From contig NZ_RBAL01000032.1 in the NCBI RefSeq assembly GCF_003626535.1, positions 1 through 54,070 on the forward strand: DNA of 54,070 bases, given 5' to 3'. The notes under the pieces were generated by a model that searched no databases, had not been told where the DNA came from, and saw nothing but the letters and a program-made list of their open reading frames with translations. Both the position numbers and the translations under genes were made by a program. The DNA is from Streptomyces hoynatensis. Its GTDB lineage: Bacteria > Actinomycetota > Actinomycetes > Streptomycetales > Streptomycetaceae. Shown one piece after another: positions 7,494-15,347 of the stretch (position 1 is its first letter; each line of letters starts with the position of its first letter).

Positions 7494-8856
7494 GCGCTGC
7501 CACACCGTCTTCGGGTTCGCCGAGGACGACGCCAAGCTCTTCGCCGTCGGGGTTGACGCGGCGATCGTGACCTGCCTGGTGCTGGACTTGTTCATGGCCA
7601 CGATCCGCACCTCCTGGCCGCTTTTGCGCCTGCTGGCGCAAGCCGTGACCGGCGCCAGCATCTACTTCAACGCCGCAGCTCACGGGCCCGTCACCGAGCA
7701 CTGGGACATGGCCGCCAGCCACGGCCTGATGCCGGTCCTCTTCGTGGTGGGCACCGAGGCCGGGCGCCGCATCCTGGTCCACGAGGCCGCGCTCCCGGCC
7801 GACCACGACGTCATCCCCGGCCACCGCTGGCTGCTGGCCGCCGGGTCGACCTGGCGGATCTACCGCACGATGAAGTTGTGGGAGGTCGGCTACAGCGAGG
7901 CCATGGCCCGGCAGCGCGAGCGGGCCATCTTCCACGCCTGGAACGAGTACAAGGCGGAGCTGAAGAAGTCCGGGCTGGAGGTGGGCAGTGAGGAGGCCCT
8001 TGCGCGGCTGCCGCGCAAGCTGGGGCCTTTCGGGCTGACCGTGGACGAGGCGCTCGCGTTGCCGGACCAGATGGCCCGCGAGGAGCTGCGGCGCCAGCAG
8101 GAGGCCAACAAACGCGCCCGCCGGCTGGAGTTGGACAGGGAGCGTGCCGAGCACGCTGCCGCGAAGGAGCGCATCGCGCACCGCAAGGAGAAGGTTGCCC
8201 TCGTGGCTGATCTGCGGGCCACGGAGGGCGTGGCCGCTGCCGATGCCGATGCCGCGGTCGCCGCCGCGAACACCCGCGCGCAGGCGACCGCGACGGCTGC
8301 GGCCAAGGCCGCCGAGGCGGAGGCACAGGCTCTGGAGACGGAGGCTGCGGCCAGGGCCCGCGCGGAGGCCGCCGCTCACGATCGGCAAGCCCAAGAAGAC
8401 CGCAAGGCGGCTGCCGAAGCCGCCGCTGCCGCGGCCGAAGCACAGCGGCGCGAGACCGAAACGCGCCGCCGCCTGCTCGACGAGCAGGCCCGCAAGGAAG
8501 CCACGCAGGCGGACATCGCGAGGGCCAAGCGCGAGCGGGCCGAAGCCGAGAAGGCCGCCGCCGAAGCGCTGCGCGAGGCGGCCGAAACCCGGGAGGCCGT
8601 CGCCGAGATCGAGCTGCGCGCGGTCGAAGCCGAGGACCTGGCGCGGCTGAGCCCGCGCGAGCGGGCGGCCCGCCGGGTCGCCCGGATGATCCTCGCCCGC
8701 GGCGGTGTCCCCGCGGCGCTGCCGCTTGAGGACATCAAGCAGGCGCTCGGCGTCTCCTCCCCCGCGACCGCCAGCGAGTACCGCCAGGAGGCCGCCGAGC
8801 TGCTCGCCGGCGGCTACCGGCCCGACGGGGAGGCCCGGTCACCGGCAGCGGTCTGA
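7456..8856 (+). CDS. DUF2637/SpdB-like membrane protein with long coiled coil
   Basis: 466 residues from ATG 7456; ATG 7492 is equally possible, and neither has a ribosome site. Hydrophobic segments at about 30-48 (FAVGVDAAIVTCLVLDLFM), 55-78 and 86-105 match the later membrane helices of DUF2637 proteins, common on actinobacterial conjugative plasmids. The first helix normally before these is absent. Residues 150-395 form a charged Ala/Glu/Arg-rich coiled coil, and 415-460 a winged-helix-like end (LEDIKQALGVSSPATASEYR). Likely involved in plasmid spread or maintenance at the membrane. The N-terminus seems replaced by the 5' end of the opposite-strand flavoprotein gene. Confidence 0.75.
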   Translation: MMSRSASDVDVVMRCHTVFGFAEDDAKLFAVGVDAAIVTCLVLDLFMATIRTSWPLLRLLAQAVTGASIYFNAAAHGPVTEHWDMAASHGLMPVLFVVGTEAGRRILVHEAALPADHDVIPGHRWLLAAGSTWRIYRTMKLWEVGYSEAMARQRERAIFHAWNEYKAELKKSGLEVGSEEALARLPRKLGPFGLTVDEALALPDQMAREELRRQQEANKRARRLELDRERAEHAAAKERIAHRKEKVALVADLRATEGVAAADADAAVAAANTRAQATATAAAKAAEAEAQALETEAAARARAEAAAHDRQAQEDRKAAAEAAAAAAEAQRRETETRRRLLDEQARKEATQADIARAKRERAEAEKAAAEALREAAETREAVAEIELRAVEAEDLARLSPRERAARRVARMILARGGVPAALPLEDIKQALGVSSPATASEYRQEAAELLAGGYRPDGEARSPAAV

Positions 8857-8883
8857 CCTGCGTGCCCTGACCGATCCGATAAC

Positions 8884-8918
8884 CCCGGGGACGGGCGGCC
8901 CGTCCGGCCGTCCCCGGG
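8884..8918 (+). terminator. Hairpin after DUF2637-like gene
   Basis: Arms CCCGGGGACGG (8884-8894) and CCGTCCCCGGG (8908-8918), 28 nt after the stop codon at 8856. A GC-rich terminator without U tract. Confidence 0.65.
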
Positions 8919-8919
8919 C

Positions 8920-9387
8920 ATGTCTGGCGCTGCTGCTGCCGCTCCCGGCCCGGCCGGGAGCGGCAGCAGCAGCGCCAGACCCCGCGTCCCCCGCACCCAC
9001 CACCCCGTTTTGAAGGAGGCCCTCCAGGCCGCCGCCCAGCACCTGATCCTCACCGCCGGCACCACCCCCTACACCGTCACCACCCCCGCAGCCGGCGACA
9101 CCCCCAGCAACAGCCGAGCTCCGGAGAACACCAACCGTCCCGAGACGGTGCCCGACTCGCCCGCCCACCCGGCCACAGAAACCGGCACCGGCGCAGGACG
9201 GACGGCCGCCGCCCGGGTCCTGGCCGCCCTCAAGAACGGCCCCCTCGACAAGACACAGGTCATCGAGACTCTCGCCGCCGACGGCGGGCGAGAACTTTCG
9301 ATCTCCCGCATCAACACCGTCTTGTCCGAACTCTGCAAGACCGGCCGCATCCACTCCCCCGAACGTGGCCGCTACCAACTCCCCTGA
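8920..9387 (+). CDS. Small protein with C-terminal winged helix
   Basis: Up to 155 residues. The first 25 are low-complexity Gly/Ala/Ser encoded by the 59-nt palindrome and may not be translated; TTG 9010 is an alternative start. The credible part is residues 93-155, RTAAARVLAALKNGPLDKTQ then SISRINTVLSELCKTGRIHS, which reads like a winged helix that could bind DNA. No named family. Plus-strand genes follow at regular spacing. Confidence 0.45.
   Translation: MSGAAAAAPGPAGSGSSSARPRVPRTHHPVLKEALQAAAQHLILTAGTTPYTVTTPAAGDTPSNSRAPENTNRPETVPDSPAHPATETGTGAGRTAAARVLAALKNGPLDKTQVIETLAADGGRELSISRINTVLSELCKTGRIHSPERGRYQLP
8922..8980. repeat. Perfect 29-bp inverted repeat
   Basis: Two 29-base arms (8922-8950 and 8952-8980) are exact complements around one central base, so the 59 nt can form a cruciform or a very stable RNA hairpin. 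It begins only four bases after another hairpin (8884-8918). It may be a terminator, a replication or transfer element, or the scar of an inversion. The next gene, if read from ATG 8920, would begin inside it. Confidence 0.85.
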
Positions 9388-9546
9388 CCACCATCCCCCA
9401 ACTGGCGGCTGCCCGATCCGCCCGGCCGCCGCCGGGCGGTGAGGAGAGCCGGACAGACCATTCCGTCACGCCCTCACCTGACGAGCCGGGGGCCAGGAGA
9501 TGACGCCTCCGGCCCCCCTCGACTCCCCGCGAGGAGCACACCCAGC

Positions 9547-10107
9547 ATGGCACCCCTCACCCACACCCCGGCCGCCTCCAGGGCGGCCCCCGAACAGAAC
9601 ACGCCAGCCGCCGCCCTGGACCTGGAGACGCGGCTGGCCCTCACGGACGCGGCCATGACGCTGTGGCTGGAGGAAACGCTGCTGCGGGCCGGCATCGACG
9701 CCGCGCACGCCGAGACGGCACTGTCCCCGGCCGACTTCAGCACCGAGGCCCTGACCGCCTACGCGGCCCGCACGAGGCCCGCGAGGCCGCTGCCCGACCT
9801 CTACCCCACCCCGGTCGCCGCCGTGCTCCAGCGGGCCGCCAGGCGCCTGGAAACGGACGGCTGGTGCCGAGGCGCCACCCGGGACGCCACCGGCGCCCGC
9901 TGCCTCTACGGCGCCCTCCGCGCCGAGGCCCGCGACCGCCGCCAGGAGACCGCCGCCCTCGACGTCCTCCTCGAGGCGATCCGCCGCGACGTTGACCCGG
10001 ACGCCGCGAGTGTCCCCGCGGCCAACGACGCCTGCATCAGCGGCCCGCGCGAGGCCGTCCGGCTGCTGGAGGCCGCAGCGATCCTCGCGGACGCGCGCGG
10101 CTGGTAG
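9547..10107 (+). CDS. Hypothetical plasmid protein, DUF6197-like
   Basis: 186 residues from ATG 9547, with CGAGGAG about 11 bases upstream. The middle RRLETDGWCRGATRDATG and GARCLYGALRAEA resembles the pattern of DUF6197-type proteins common on Streptomyces plasmids (a Gly-Trp pair, then Arg-Cys-x-x-Gly-Ala-Leu). The last part (PREAVRLLEAAAILADARGW) repeats the same helix style. Soluble; function unknown. Confidence 0.7.
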   Translation: MAPLTHTPAASRAAPEQNTPAAALDLETRLALTDAAMTLWLEETLLRAGIDAAHAETALSPADFSTEALTAYAARTRPARPLPDLYPTPVAAVLQRAARRLETDGWCRGATRDATGARCLYGALRAEARDRRQETAALDVLLEAIRRDVDPDAASVPAANDACISGPREAVRLLEAAAILADARGW

Positions 10108-10237
10108 GTAGGTCGGCCCACCTGCCTGACCCCCGCCGCCGCGGCGGAGGCCGGGCAGGCCGACCGGCCTGCACCACCCCACCCGCCCCGGGTGGCGAAG
10201 GGGAGCCGGACAGCCCGGCACGCACGAAAGGAACACA

Positions 10238-10753
10238 GTGACTCAGTACGTCTCGACCCCCCGCACCATCAGCCGCTCAGCCACCGCGCGGCGCTGGATG
10301 GTCACCATCCTGAACCTGGCTGCCGAGGCCATCGACATCCTCAACGCCGCCGCCGGGATCGGCCTCACCACCGCGTCGGCCCTCAGGGTCGGCCCGCAGT
10401 GGGCGCAGCTGACCATGGGCGACCTGACGCTGGCCGTCTTCGCCCTCTACGGCGCCGCGCAACTCATCCGGCCAGCCCTCACCGGCCTCGCGACCGCTGT
10501 CGACCCCGACCTGCGCGACGGGAGCGACCTGCACGAGGCAGGCCGCCTCATCACCCAGATCCAGCAGGACCTGGAGGACGGCGCCGACCCCGGCGACGTC
10601 CTGCACGAGCTGCGCGCCGCGGCCGTGCCCGAGCGGCTGGCCTGGCTGCTCGAGGACCTGGCCGCCGCGCGGCCGGAGGAGACCACCGCCCTGCTGCGGG
10701 TCATGGCCGACCACCTGCGCGACATCGCGCAAGCCACCGCCTCCCAGCAATGA
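10238..10753 (+). CDS. Hypothetical membrane-associated plasmid protein
   Basis: 171 residues from GTG 10238, ribosome site GAAAGGA. Two moderately hydrophobic stretches (about 22-48 and 58-88: GDLTLAVFALYGAAQLIRPA) may be membrane helices; the C-terminal half is acidic and helical (LITQIQQDLEDGADPGDVLH). No recognised family. First of a run of small plus-strand genes. Confidence 0.6.
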   Translation: MTQYVSTPRTISRSATARRWMVTILNLAAEAIDILNAAAGIGLTTASALRVGPQWAQLTMGDLTLAVFALYGAAQLIRPALTGLATAVDPDLRDGSDLHEAGRLITQIQQDLEDGADPGDVLHELRAAAVPERLAWLLEDLAAARPEETTALLRVMADHLRDIAQATASQQ

Positions 10754-10837
10754 CTTCGCCCCGGGACGGCCGCGAGTTTGGCGACCTGACGGCCGTCCCG
10801 GGCACCTTCCCGCCAACACGAGAAAGACAGCCTCATC

Positions 10838-10897
10838 ATGTCCCAGCACACCCCCGGCCCACAGGCCGCTCCCGCCGCCGCATCCGCAGGGCCATGA
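10838..10897 (+). CDS. 19-residue leader peptide
   Basis: ATG 10838 opens a 19-codon frame (MSQHTPGPQAAPAAASAGP) whose TGA overlaps the ATG of the next small gene (ATGA). Its likely role is to bring ribosomes to the zinc-ribbon gene. No strong ribosome site upstream. Too short for family assignment. Confidence 0.4.
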   Translation: MSQHTPGPQAAPAAASAGP

Positions 10898-11043
10898 CCT
10901 GCCGCCCCTGCGAGACGGCCTGGCGCGGCGCCGAGGCGGACTGCTGGTCCTGCGGCCGACCCGCCACCAGCGCGCACCACCGCCACCGCAACGGCCACGT
11001 CGTCGTCCCCGTCCGAACCCTGCGCAACCGGAGGCCGAAATGA
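10894..11043 (+). CDS. 49-residue zinc-ribbon protein
   Basis: ATG 10894 to TGA 11043. The sequence has CRPC near residue 3 and CWSC near residue 17, a spacing typical of a small zinc ribbon, then a His-rich stretch (HHRHRNGH). Start overlaps the upstream leader stop and the stop overlaps ATG 11040 of the next gene, both as ATGA. Probably a small nucleic-acid-binding or adaptor protein of the plasmid backbone. Confidence 0.6.
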   Translation: MTCRPCETAWRGAEADCWSCGRPATSAHHRHRNGHVVVPVRTLRNRRPK

Positions 11044-11352
11044 GCACGCTGCCCGAGCCTGTCGTTCGAGGTCACCCGCTACGAGGTGTCCGTGCTGCCC
11101 CGCACCGACATCAACCGCAAGCACTACACGCTGTTCGTCGAGCTGACCCGCCGGGGCGCCTGGATCGTCCACGACGGGCACGGCGGCTACGACTCGGACG
11201 GCGATTGGGTGCCCGGCCTGGCCGTCGCGCACGAGTTCACCGACTACGAGGACGCGCTCACGCTCGCCAAACAGCTGGCGCCGCGCATCGTCAACCTCCA
11301 CCACAACCACAGCGGTCCCCACGCCACCGGCCACCAGGAGTGGACCCGATGA
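11040..11352 (+). pseudogene. Small conserved-looking protein, probable frameshift near its start
   Basis: The ATG at 11040 is in ATGA overlap with the zinc-ribbon gene and reads MSTLPEPV, but the good coding frame after about 11062 is one base off: LSFEVTRYEVSVLPRTDINR and onwards to TGA 11352. A one-base indel between 11045 and 11065 would join them into about 103 residues. If the frame is intact as written, GTG 11086 (MSVLPRTDINRKHYTLFVEL, 88 residues) is the only start, without a ribosome site. No known family. Confidence 0.5.
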
Positions 11353-11570
11353 ACGCCGTCTAGGACACCGCGACCCAGCTGCTGCGTATCGGAATGCTCG
11401 GCTTGGCCGCCGAACTACTCCACGACGTCCTCGGCCCCTCGACGCCGTCGCCGTGCTGGTCGCGCTCGCGGTTGACGCGCGGTACGTCGACCGTCTCGTC
11501 GACTACGGGCAGGCCGCCGTCACGCGCGGCCTGCCCGACCGCCGCTGGTGCCACCCCGTCCGCCAGAGGC
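11349..11570 (+). pseudogene. Decayed small gene next to parB
   Basis: ATG 11349 overlaps the preceding stop, then hits TAG after four codons (MNAV). Sense-like sequence continues in the same frame (DTATQLLRIGMLGLAAELLH) and switches frame near 11440 to VAVLVALAVDARYVDRLVDY and TRGLPDRRWCHPV. A premature stop plus a frameshift make it a probable pseudogene. It ends at the first palindromic par site. Confidence 0.5.
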
Positions 11571-11573
11571 CGG

Positions 11574-11592
11574 ATTATCACGCCGTGATAAT
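11574..11592. promoter_or_regulatory. Putative parS centromere site 1
   Basis: ATTATCACGCCGTGATAAT, 9-bp arms around one base, 15 bases beyond the parB stop. A second copy lies inside parB at 11872-11890. AT-rich dyads of this kind are unusual in this GC-rich context. It differs from the chromosomal parS (GTTTCACGTGAAAC) and from the KorB operator. Confidence 0.75.
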
Positions 11593-11606
11593 TGCCCGCG
11601 CCGGGG

Positions 11607-12647
11607 TCATGCCCCGCTTGCGAGCAGCTTCGCGAGTTCGGCGCGGTCCTCCTTGGTCATCCGCCGCAGCAGCAGCTCGTACAGCGCATGCGGGTCGCTC
11701 CACGGCACCGCAGCCATCCCGTGGGCCTGGGGAGAGGGCCCGTTCCCGCCAGTGCCCCTCACAGGGGCCGCGCCGGTGCCCTCAGCCGCCGCTCGGTCCG
11801 CGGCCCTCTCCGCCGCAGTCGGCCGGGAAGGAGCCTTGGAACCCTCCTCCTGCGGCTGGGCGGTGTCTCCGATTATCACGGCGTGATAATCGCCGTCCGG
11901 TGCCTGCTCCGAAACCGCTCCGGAACCGCGGCCGGCACGCCGCTCGGCGGCGGCGGCGCGCGCGTCTGCCGCGGCTCGCTGCTCGTCGGGGCCGAGCTTG
12001 CCCAGATTCCGCACATGCTCGACCTGCCGCCGCCCTTCGGCGAGGTCGGCCTGCAGCTCGGGTGACAGCTTCAGCAGGCTGAGCTTGGAGGAGATCGTCG
12101 CCTGGGAGATGCCCAGCCGCCGGGACGCCTTGGTCTGGCTGCCGTAGAACGTCACCAGGGCCTCGAGCGCGTGCGCCTGCTCCAGGTCGGTGAGGTCGTC
12201 GCGGTGGAAGTTGGCCACGAACGCCGTCTCCAGCAGGGCCTCGTCGGTGGCGACCCGGGAGTCGTCGACCTGGACCCGGATCGACTTCAGGCCGGCGCGG
12301 CGGCTGCCTTCCAGGCGCCGGTGCCCGTCGACCACCACGTACTTCGCGCCCTCGTCGAGCTCGCCGGCCCGCTCCGGCCGTTCGGCCAGGTAGGCGTCGA
12401 TGCGGGACACCGTGATCGCGTTGATGACCCCCAGCTCCTGGATGCTCTGCACCAGGCCGTCGAGGTCACGCAGGTGGTCACGCGGGTTGTCCGGGTTCTG
12501 GCTGATCAGGGCGAGGGGCAGTTCCGCCGGGTCCGGTACCCCCACGGTGGGCGCGCCGGTCGCGGCGCCGATCGCGGCCCGCCGGGCGCTCACCTGACGG
12601 GCCCCACCGAACGAAGCGCTGGCCTTGAGCTTGTCGGCCTTGCTCAT
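11607..12647 (-). CDS. parB: ParB/Spo0J-family partition protein
   Basis: 346 residues. The ParB N-terminal domain includes NPDNPRDHLRDLDGLVQSI (51-69) and the GHRR box at 108-111 (VVVDGHRRLEGSRRAGL), the CTP-binding motif of the family. A helix-turn-helix spans about 169-190 (QTKASRRLGISQATISSKLS). The rest is a charged linker and a C-terminal helix for dimerisation (RRMTKEDRAELAKLLASG). It should bind the ATTATCACG-type palindromes and spread or clamp on DNA. Start ATG overlaps the parA stop. Confidence 0.95.
   Translation of the reverse strand: MSKADKLKASASFGGARQVSARRAAIGAATGAPTVGVPDPAELPLALISQNPDNPRDHLRDLDGLVQSIQELGVINAITVSRIDAYLAERPERAGELDEGAKYVVVDGHRRLEGSRRAGLKSIRVQVDDSRVATDEALLETAFVANFHRDDLTDLEQAHALEALVTFYGSQTKASRRLGISQATISSKLSLLKLSPELQADLAEGRRQVEHVRNLGKLGPDEQRAAADARAAAAERRAGRGSGAVSEQAPDGDYHAVIIGDTAQPQEEGSKAPSRPTAAERAADRAAAEGTGAAPVRGTGGNGPSPQAHGMAAVPWSDPHALYELLLRRMTKEDRAELAKLLASGA
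11872..11890. promoter_or_regulatory. Putative parS centromere site 2, inside parB
   Basis: ATTATCACGGCGTGATAAT, differing from site 1 only in the central base; the dyad extends one more base each side. It encodes Asp-Tyr-His-Ala-Val-Ile-Ile within the variable linker of ParB, so the linker can tolerate it. Confidence 0.75.
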
Positions 12648-13876
12648 GAGATCGCCCTCGCCAGGGCCCGCATCCCGACCGCCTGATCACAGCGGGGGGC
12701 GTACGCGAGCAGGGGCTCCTTCACCCGCACCGCCTCCTTCTGCTCCTTGAGATCGCCGATGACGCCGACGACCCGCGGGTCCTTTATGTCCATCCACGCC
12801 TCCAGCGAGGAGGTGGCGATGTAGCCGCGGCGGGCGTCGTAGTGGTTGACCACGATGCCCAGGTAGTCCAGCTCCAGCGCCAAGTCGCCCCGCAGGTCTT
12901 CGATCTGGGAGGTGAGCAGGGCGTAGGCGTCGGCCGAGCTGTCCTCGGCCTGCACCACGACCAGCACCCCGGAGGAGCCCGGGGGCTCTCCCTCGCGGCG
13001 GCGCCCGTAGTGGACGGCGGCGTCCATGCTCAGCCCCAGGCTCGGCGGGCAGTCGATGAGCACCACGTCGTAGTCCGACTCGATCGGGGCCAGGGCCCGC
13101 TCGAGCGAGGCCTCGCGGGCCCGGACGCCGGCGAGTTTCACGTCCAGGAGAAACGCGTCGTTGCAGCTGGGCAGGAGGTGCAGCCGGTCGCCGAACCGCT
13201 CGCCCTCGATCGGCACCACCAGGTCGCCGAGCGCCCCGGCCGGCTCACCGGCCATGTGCTTGGTGAGGCTGTCGCCCTCGATGGGCAGCGGCTGATGACC
13301 GAGCTGCTGGGTGAGGTGGCACTGCGGGTCGAAGTCGACCAGCAGCACGCGCATCCCGAGCCCGGGCAGGTCCTCCAGGGCCAGCGGGTCCTGGGAGCGG
13401 CCCTCCAGCATGGCGGCGAAGTGCTTGGAGATCCGTACCGGGTGCAGGGTGTCCATGTCCTCGGCCATCGCCTCGCCGACGCCGGCGGTGATCGCCGTCT
13501 TGCCCACGCCGCCCTTCTGGTTGCACACGATGATCCGCCGGGGAATCTCCAGCCGCTTCGCCGCCGGTGCGGGATTCGTCTGCAACCAGACCTGAACGGA
13601 CTGGGCCAGACCCTGCGTCAGCGACACCCGCCGGTCCCCGGCCGTCGCCTTGAAGACCTCCCACTGCCCCGGGGGAAGCCAGGTCGAGAACGAGTCGGCG
13701 CCGGTCGTGTCCACGGCGGGGGGAGAGGAAGCCAGGTCGCACCAGAGGGCGATGCCCTGCTCGACGGCCGTCATGATCTCGACGCCCAGCTGCGCGGCGC
13801 GGACCTTCAGGTCCTGCCGCAGCCGTCCGGGCAACTTGGAAACGACCTTCTCACGGTCGCCTGATGTAGAAGCCAT
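12644..13876 (-). CDS. parA: ParA-family partition ATPase
   Basis: 410 residues. A long N-terminal region (1-110) precedes the ATPase and contains a ribbon-helix-helix-like start (VSKLPGRLRQDLKVRAAQLG), probably for operator binding and autoregulation. Deviant Walker A is KGGVGKT (121-127), the A' motif LLVDFDPQ ends near 185, and Walker B is VVLIDCPPSLGLS. It powers segregation of ParB-bound plasmid. parB follows with ATGA overlap. The leader at about 13919-13935 holds a dyad around CCTAGG that may be its operator. Confidence 0.95.
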   Translation of the reverse strand: MASTSGDREKVVSKLPGRLRQDLKVRAAQLGVEIMTAVEQGIALWCDLASSPPAVDTTGADSFSTWLPPGQWEVFKATAGDRRVSLTQGLAQSVQVWLQTNPAPAAKRLEIPRRIIVCNQKGGVGKTAITAGVGEAMAEDMDTLHPVRISKHFAAMLEGRSQDPLALEDLPGLGMRVLLVDFDPQCHLTQQLGHQPLPIEGDSLTKHMAGEPAGALGDLVVPIEGERFGDRLHLLPSCNDAFLLDVKLAGVRAREASLERALAPIESDYDVVLIDCPPSLGLSMDAAVHYGRRREGEPPGSSGVLVVVQAEDSSADAYALLTSQIEDLRGDLALELDYLGIVVNHYDARRGYIATSSLEAWMDIKDPRVVGVIGDLKEQKEAVRVKEPLLAYAPRCDQAVGMRALARAIS

Positions 13877-14094
13877 GGGTGGACCTTACTAACTTCGGTG
13901 CGGCAAACAAGCCTCGACACGTTACCTAGGTGTACTTCGTGATGTCGGGCGCCGGAAAAGACGTGACAGCGGCGGTGCCTGACGGGCCGTGAGAAGGAAG
14001 GGTCCCCCGGCCCGCGCCCGCCTGCCCGCATCCACGGGCGGCGCCCTGGCCGGGCACCGTGGCATCAGGCGTGCCGGGAGCCTAGGTTCGGGAC

Positions 14095-15078
14095 ATGTCT
14101 GCTTACGCACCCACCCCGCAGCGGCCCCTCGGCAGCGGCTTCGGCAGGGAAAGCACCGTCGGCGACGTGCTGAAAGGCACGGACCTGAGCGGGAAGCTGG
14201 CCGTCTTCACAGGCGGATACTCCGGCATCGGGCTGCCCCACACCCGGGAGCTGAGCCGGGCCGGGGCCACGGTCGTGGTGCCGGCGCGCCGCCCGGACCT
14301 GGCCCGGGAACGACTCGCCGGCCTGGAACGGGTGGAGATCGAACCGCTCGACCTGGCCGACCTGGCGTCCGTACGGCGCTTCGCCGCGGGGTTCCTGGCC
14401 TCGGGGCGCCCCATCGACATACTGATCAACAACGCGGCGGTCATGGCGAACCCCGAGACCCGCGTGGGGCCCGGCTGGGAGTCGCAGTTCGCCACCAACC
14501 ACCTCGGGCACTTCGCCCTCACCAACCTGCTGTGGCCGGCTCTGGCCGAGGGCGGCGCCCGGGTGGTGTCCGTGTCCTCCCGCGGCCACAAGCTGTCCGC
14601 CATCCGCTGGGACGACCTGCACTTCGAGCGGTCCTACGACAAGTGGCAGGCCTACGGGCAGGCCAAGACGGCCAACGTGCTGTTCGCCCTCCACCTGGAC
14701 AGGCTGGGCCACGAGCACGGCGTGCGTGCCTTCTCCGTCTACCCGGGCGGCATCAGGACGCCCCTGCAACGCCACATCGACGAGGCGGAGATGGTGGCGA
14801 TGGGCTGGATCGACCGGCAGGGCAACGACCTCATCCCCTGGAAGGACACAGACCAGGGGGCCGCCACCTCCGCCTGGGCGTCGACCTCGCCGCAGCTGGC
14901 CGGCCGGGGCGGGGTGTACTGCGAGAACTGCGACATCGCCACGGTCGCCGACCCCGGCACCGAGGAGGGGCAGATGAGCGGGGTCAACGCCTACGCGATC
15001 GACCCGGAACAGGCCGAGCGGTTGTGGGCCCTCTCGGCGCGGCTGACCGGGGTGGACGCCTTCGGCCCGGCCAGGTGA
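14095..15078 (+). CDS. Short-chain dehydrogenase/reductase, long form
   Basis: 327 residues. NAD(P)-binding motif TGGYSGIG at 39-46, the NNA motif in DILINNAAVMAN, and catalytic Tyr187/Lys191 (YGQAK) give a classical SDR. The C-terminal part is extended (ARGGVYCENCDIATV). It is closely related along its whole length to the SDR at 41901-42854. Substrate unknown; retinol-dehydrogenase-like SDRs act on alcohols or ketones. Next on the same strand is a LysR regulator beyond a strong hairpin, so it is probably a single-gene transcript. Confidence 0.9.
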   Translation: MSAYAPTPQRPLGSGFGRESTVGDVLKGTDLSGKLAVFTGGYSGIGLPHTRELSRAGATVVVPARRPDLARERLAGLERVEIEPLDLADLASVRRFAAGFLASGRPIDILINNAAVMANPETRVGPGWESQFATNHLGHFALTNLLWPALAEGGARVVSVSSRGHKLSAIRWDDLHFERSYDKWQAYGQAKTANVLFALHLDRLGHEHGVRAFSVYPGGIRTPLQRHIDEAEMVAMGWIDRQGNDLIPWKDTDQGAATSAWASTSPQLAGRGGVYCENCDIATVADPGTEEGQMSGVNAYAIDPEQAERLWALSARLTGVDAFGPAR

Positions 15079-15211
15079 TCCCGGCGGCCACCTCGCCGCC
15101 GCCCGCCACGGCCCGCCCTGCCCGGTCCGGGGTGCCCCGGGCCGGGCAGGGGAACGCCTTCCGGTCGCTCGGGCGAAGGCCGGAACACACTCACCCCGGC
15201 CGACGACGGTG

Positions 15212-15250
15212 GTCCGGCCGCGAACGGCCGCCGGCCGTTCGCGGCCGGAC
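15212..15250 (+). terminator. Strong hairpin between SDR and LysR genes
   Basis: 18-bp perfect stem (arms beginning GTCCGGCCGCGAACGGCC, loop GCC). It lies 134 nt after the SDR stop and 98 nt before the LysR start; the likely terminator of the SDR transcript. Confidence 0.75.
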
Positions 15251-15315
15251 GAGGAGCCACGTCGAAGCGCAGAAAGCGCATGCCCCCGGGCACTGCGCGG
15301 CCGCGGGCGCTTCTG

Positions 15316-15328
15316 GTATAGCTGATAC
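15316..15328 (+). promoter_or_regulatory. Dyad upstream of LysR gene
   Basis: GTATAGCTGATAC has GTAT/ATAC arms and lies 20 nt upstream of the LysR start codon, near TTGACAGG. It may be the autoregulatory site of the LysR protein or part of its promoter. Only one dyad is seen. Confidence 0.35.
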
Positions 15329-15347
15329 ACCGTTGACAGGGGGGAAC

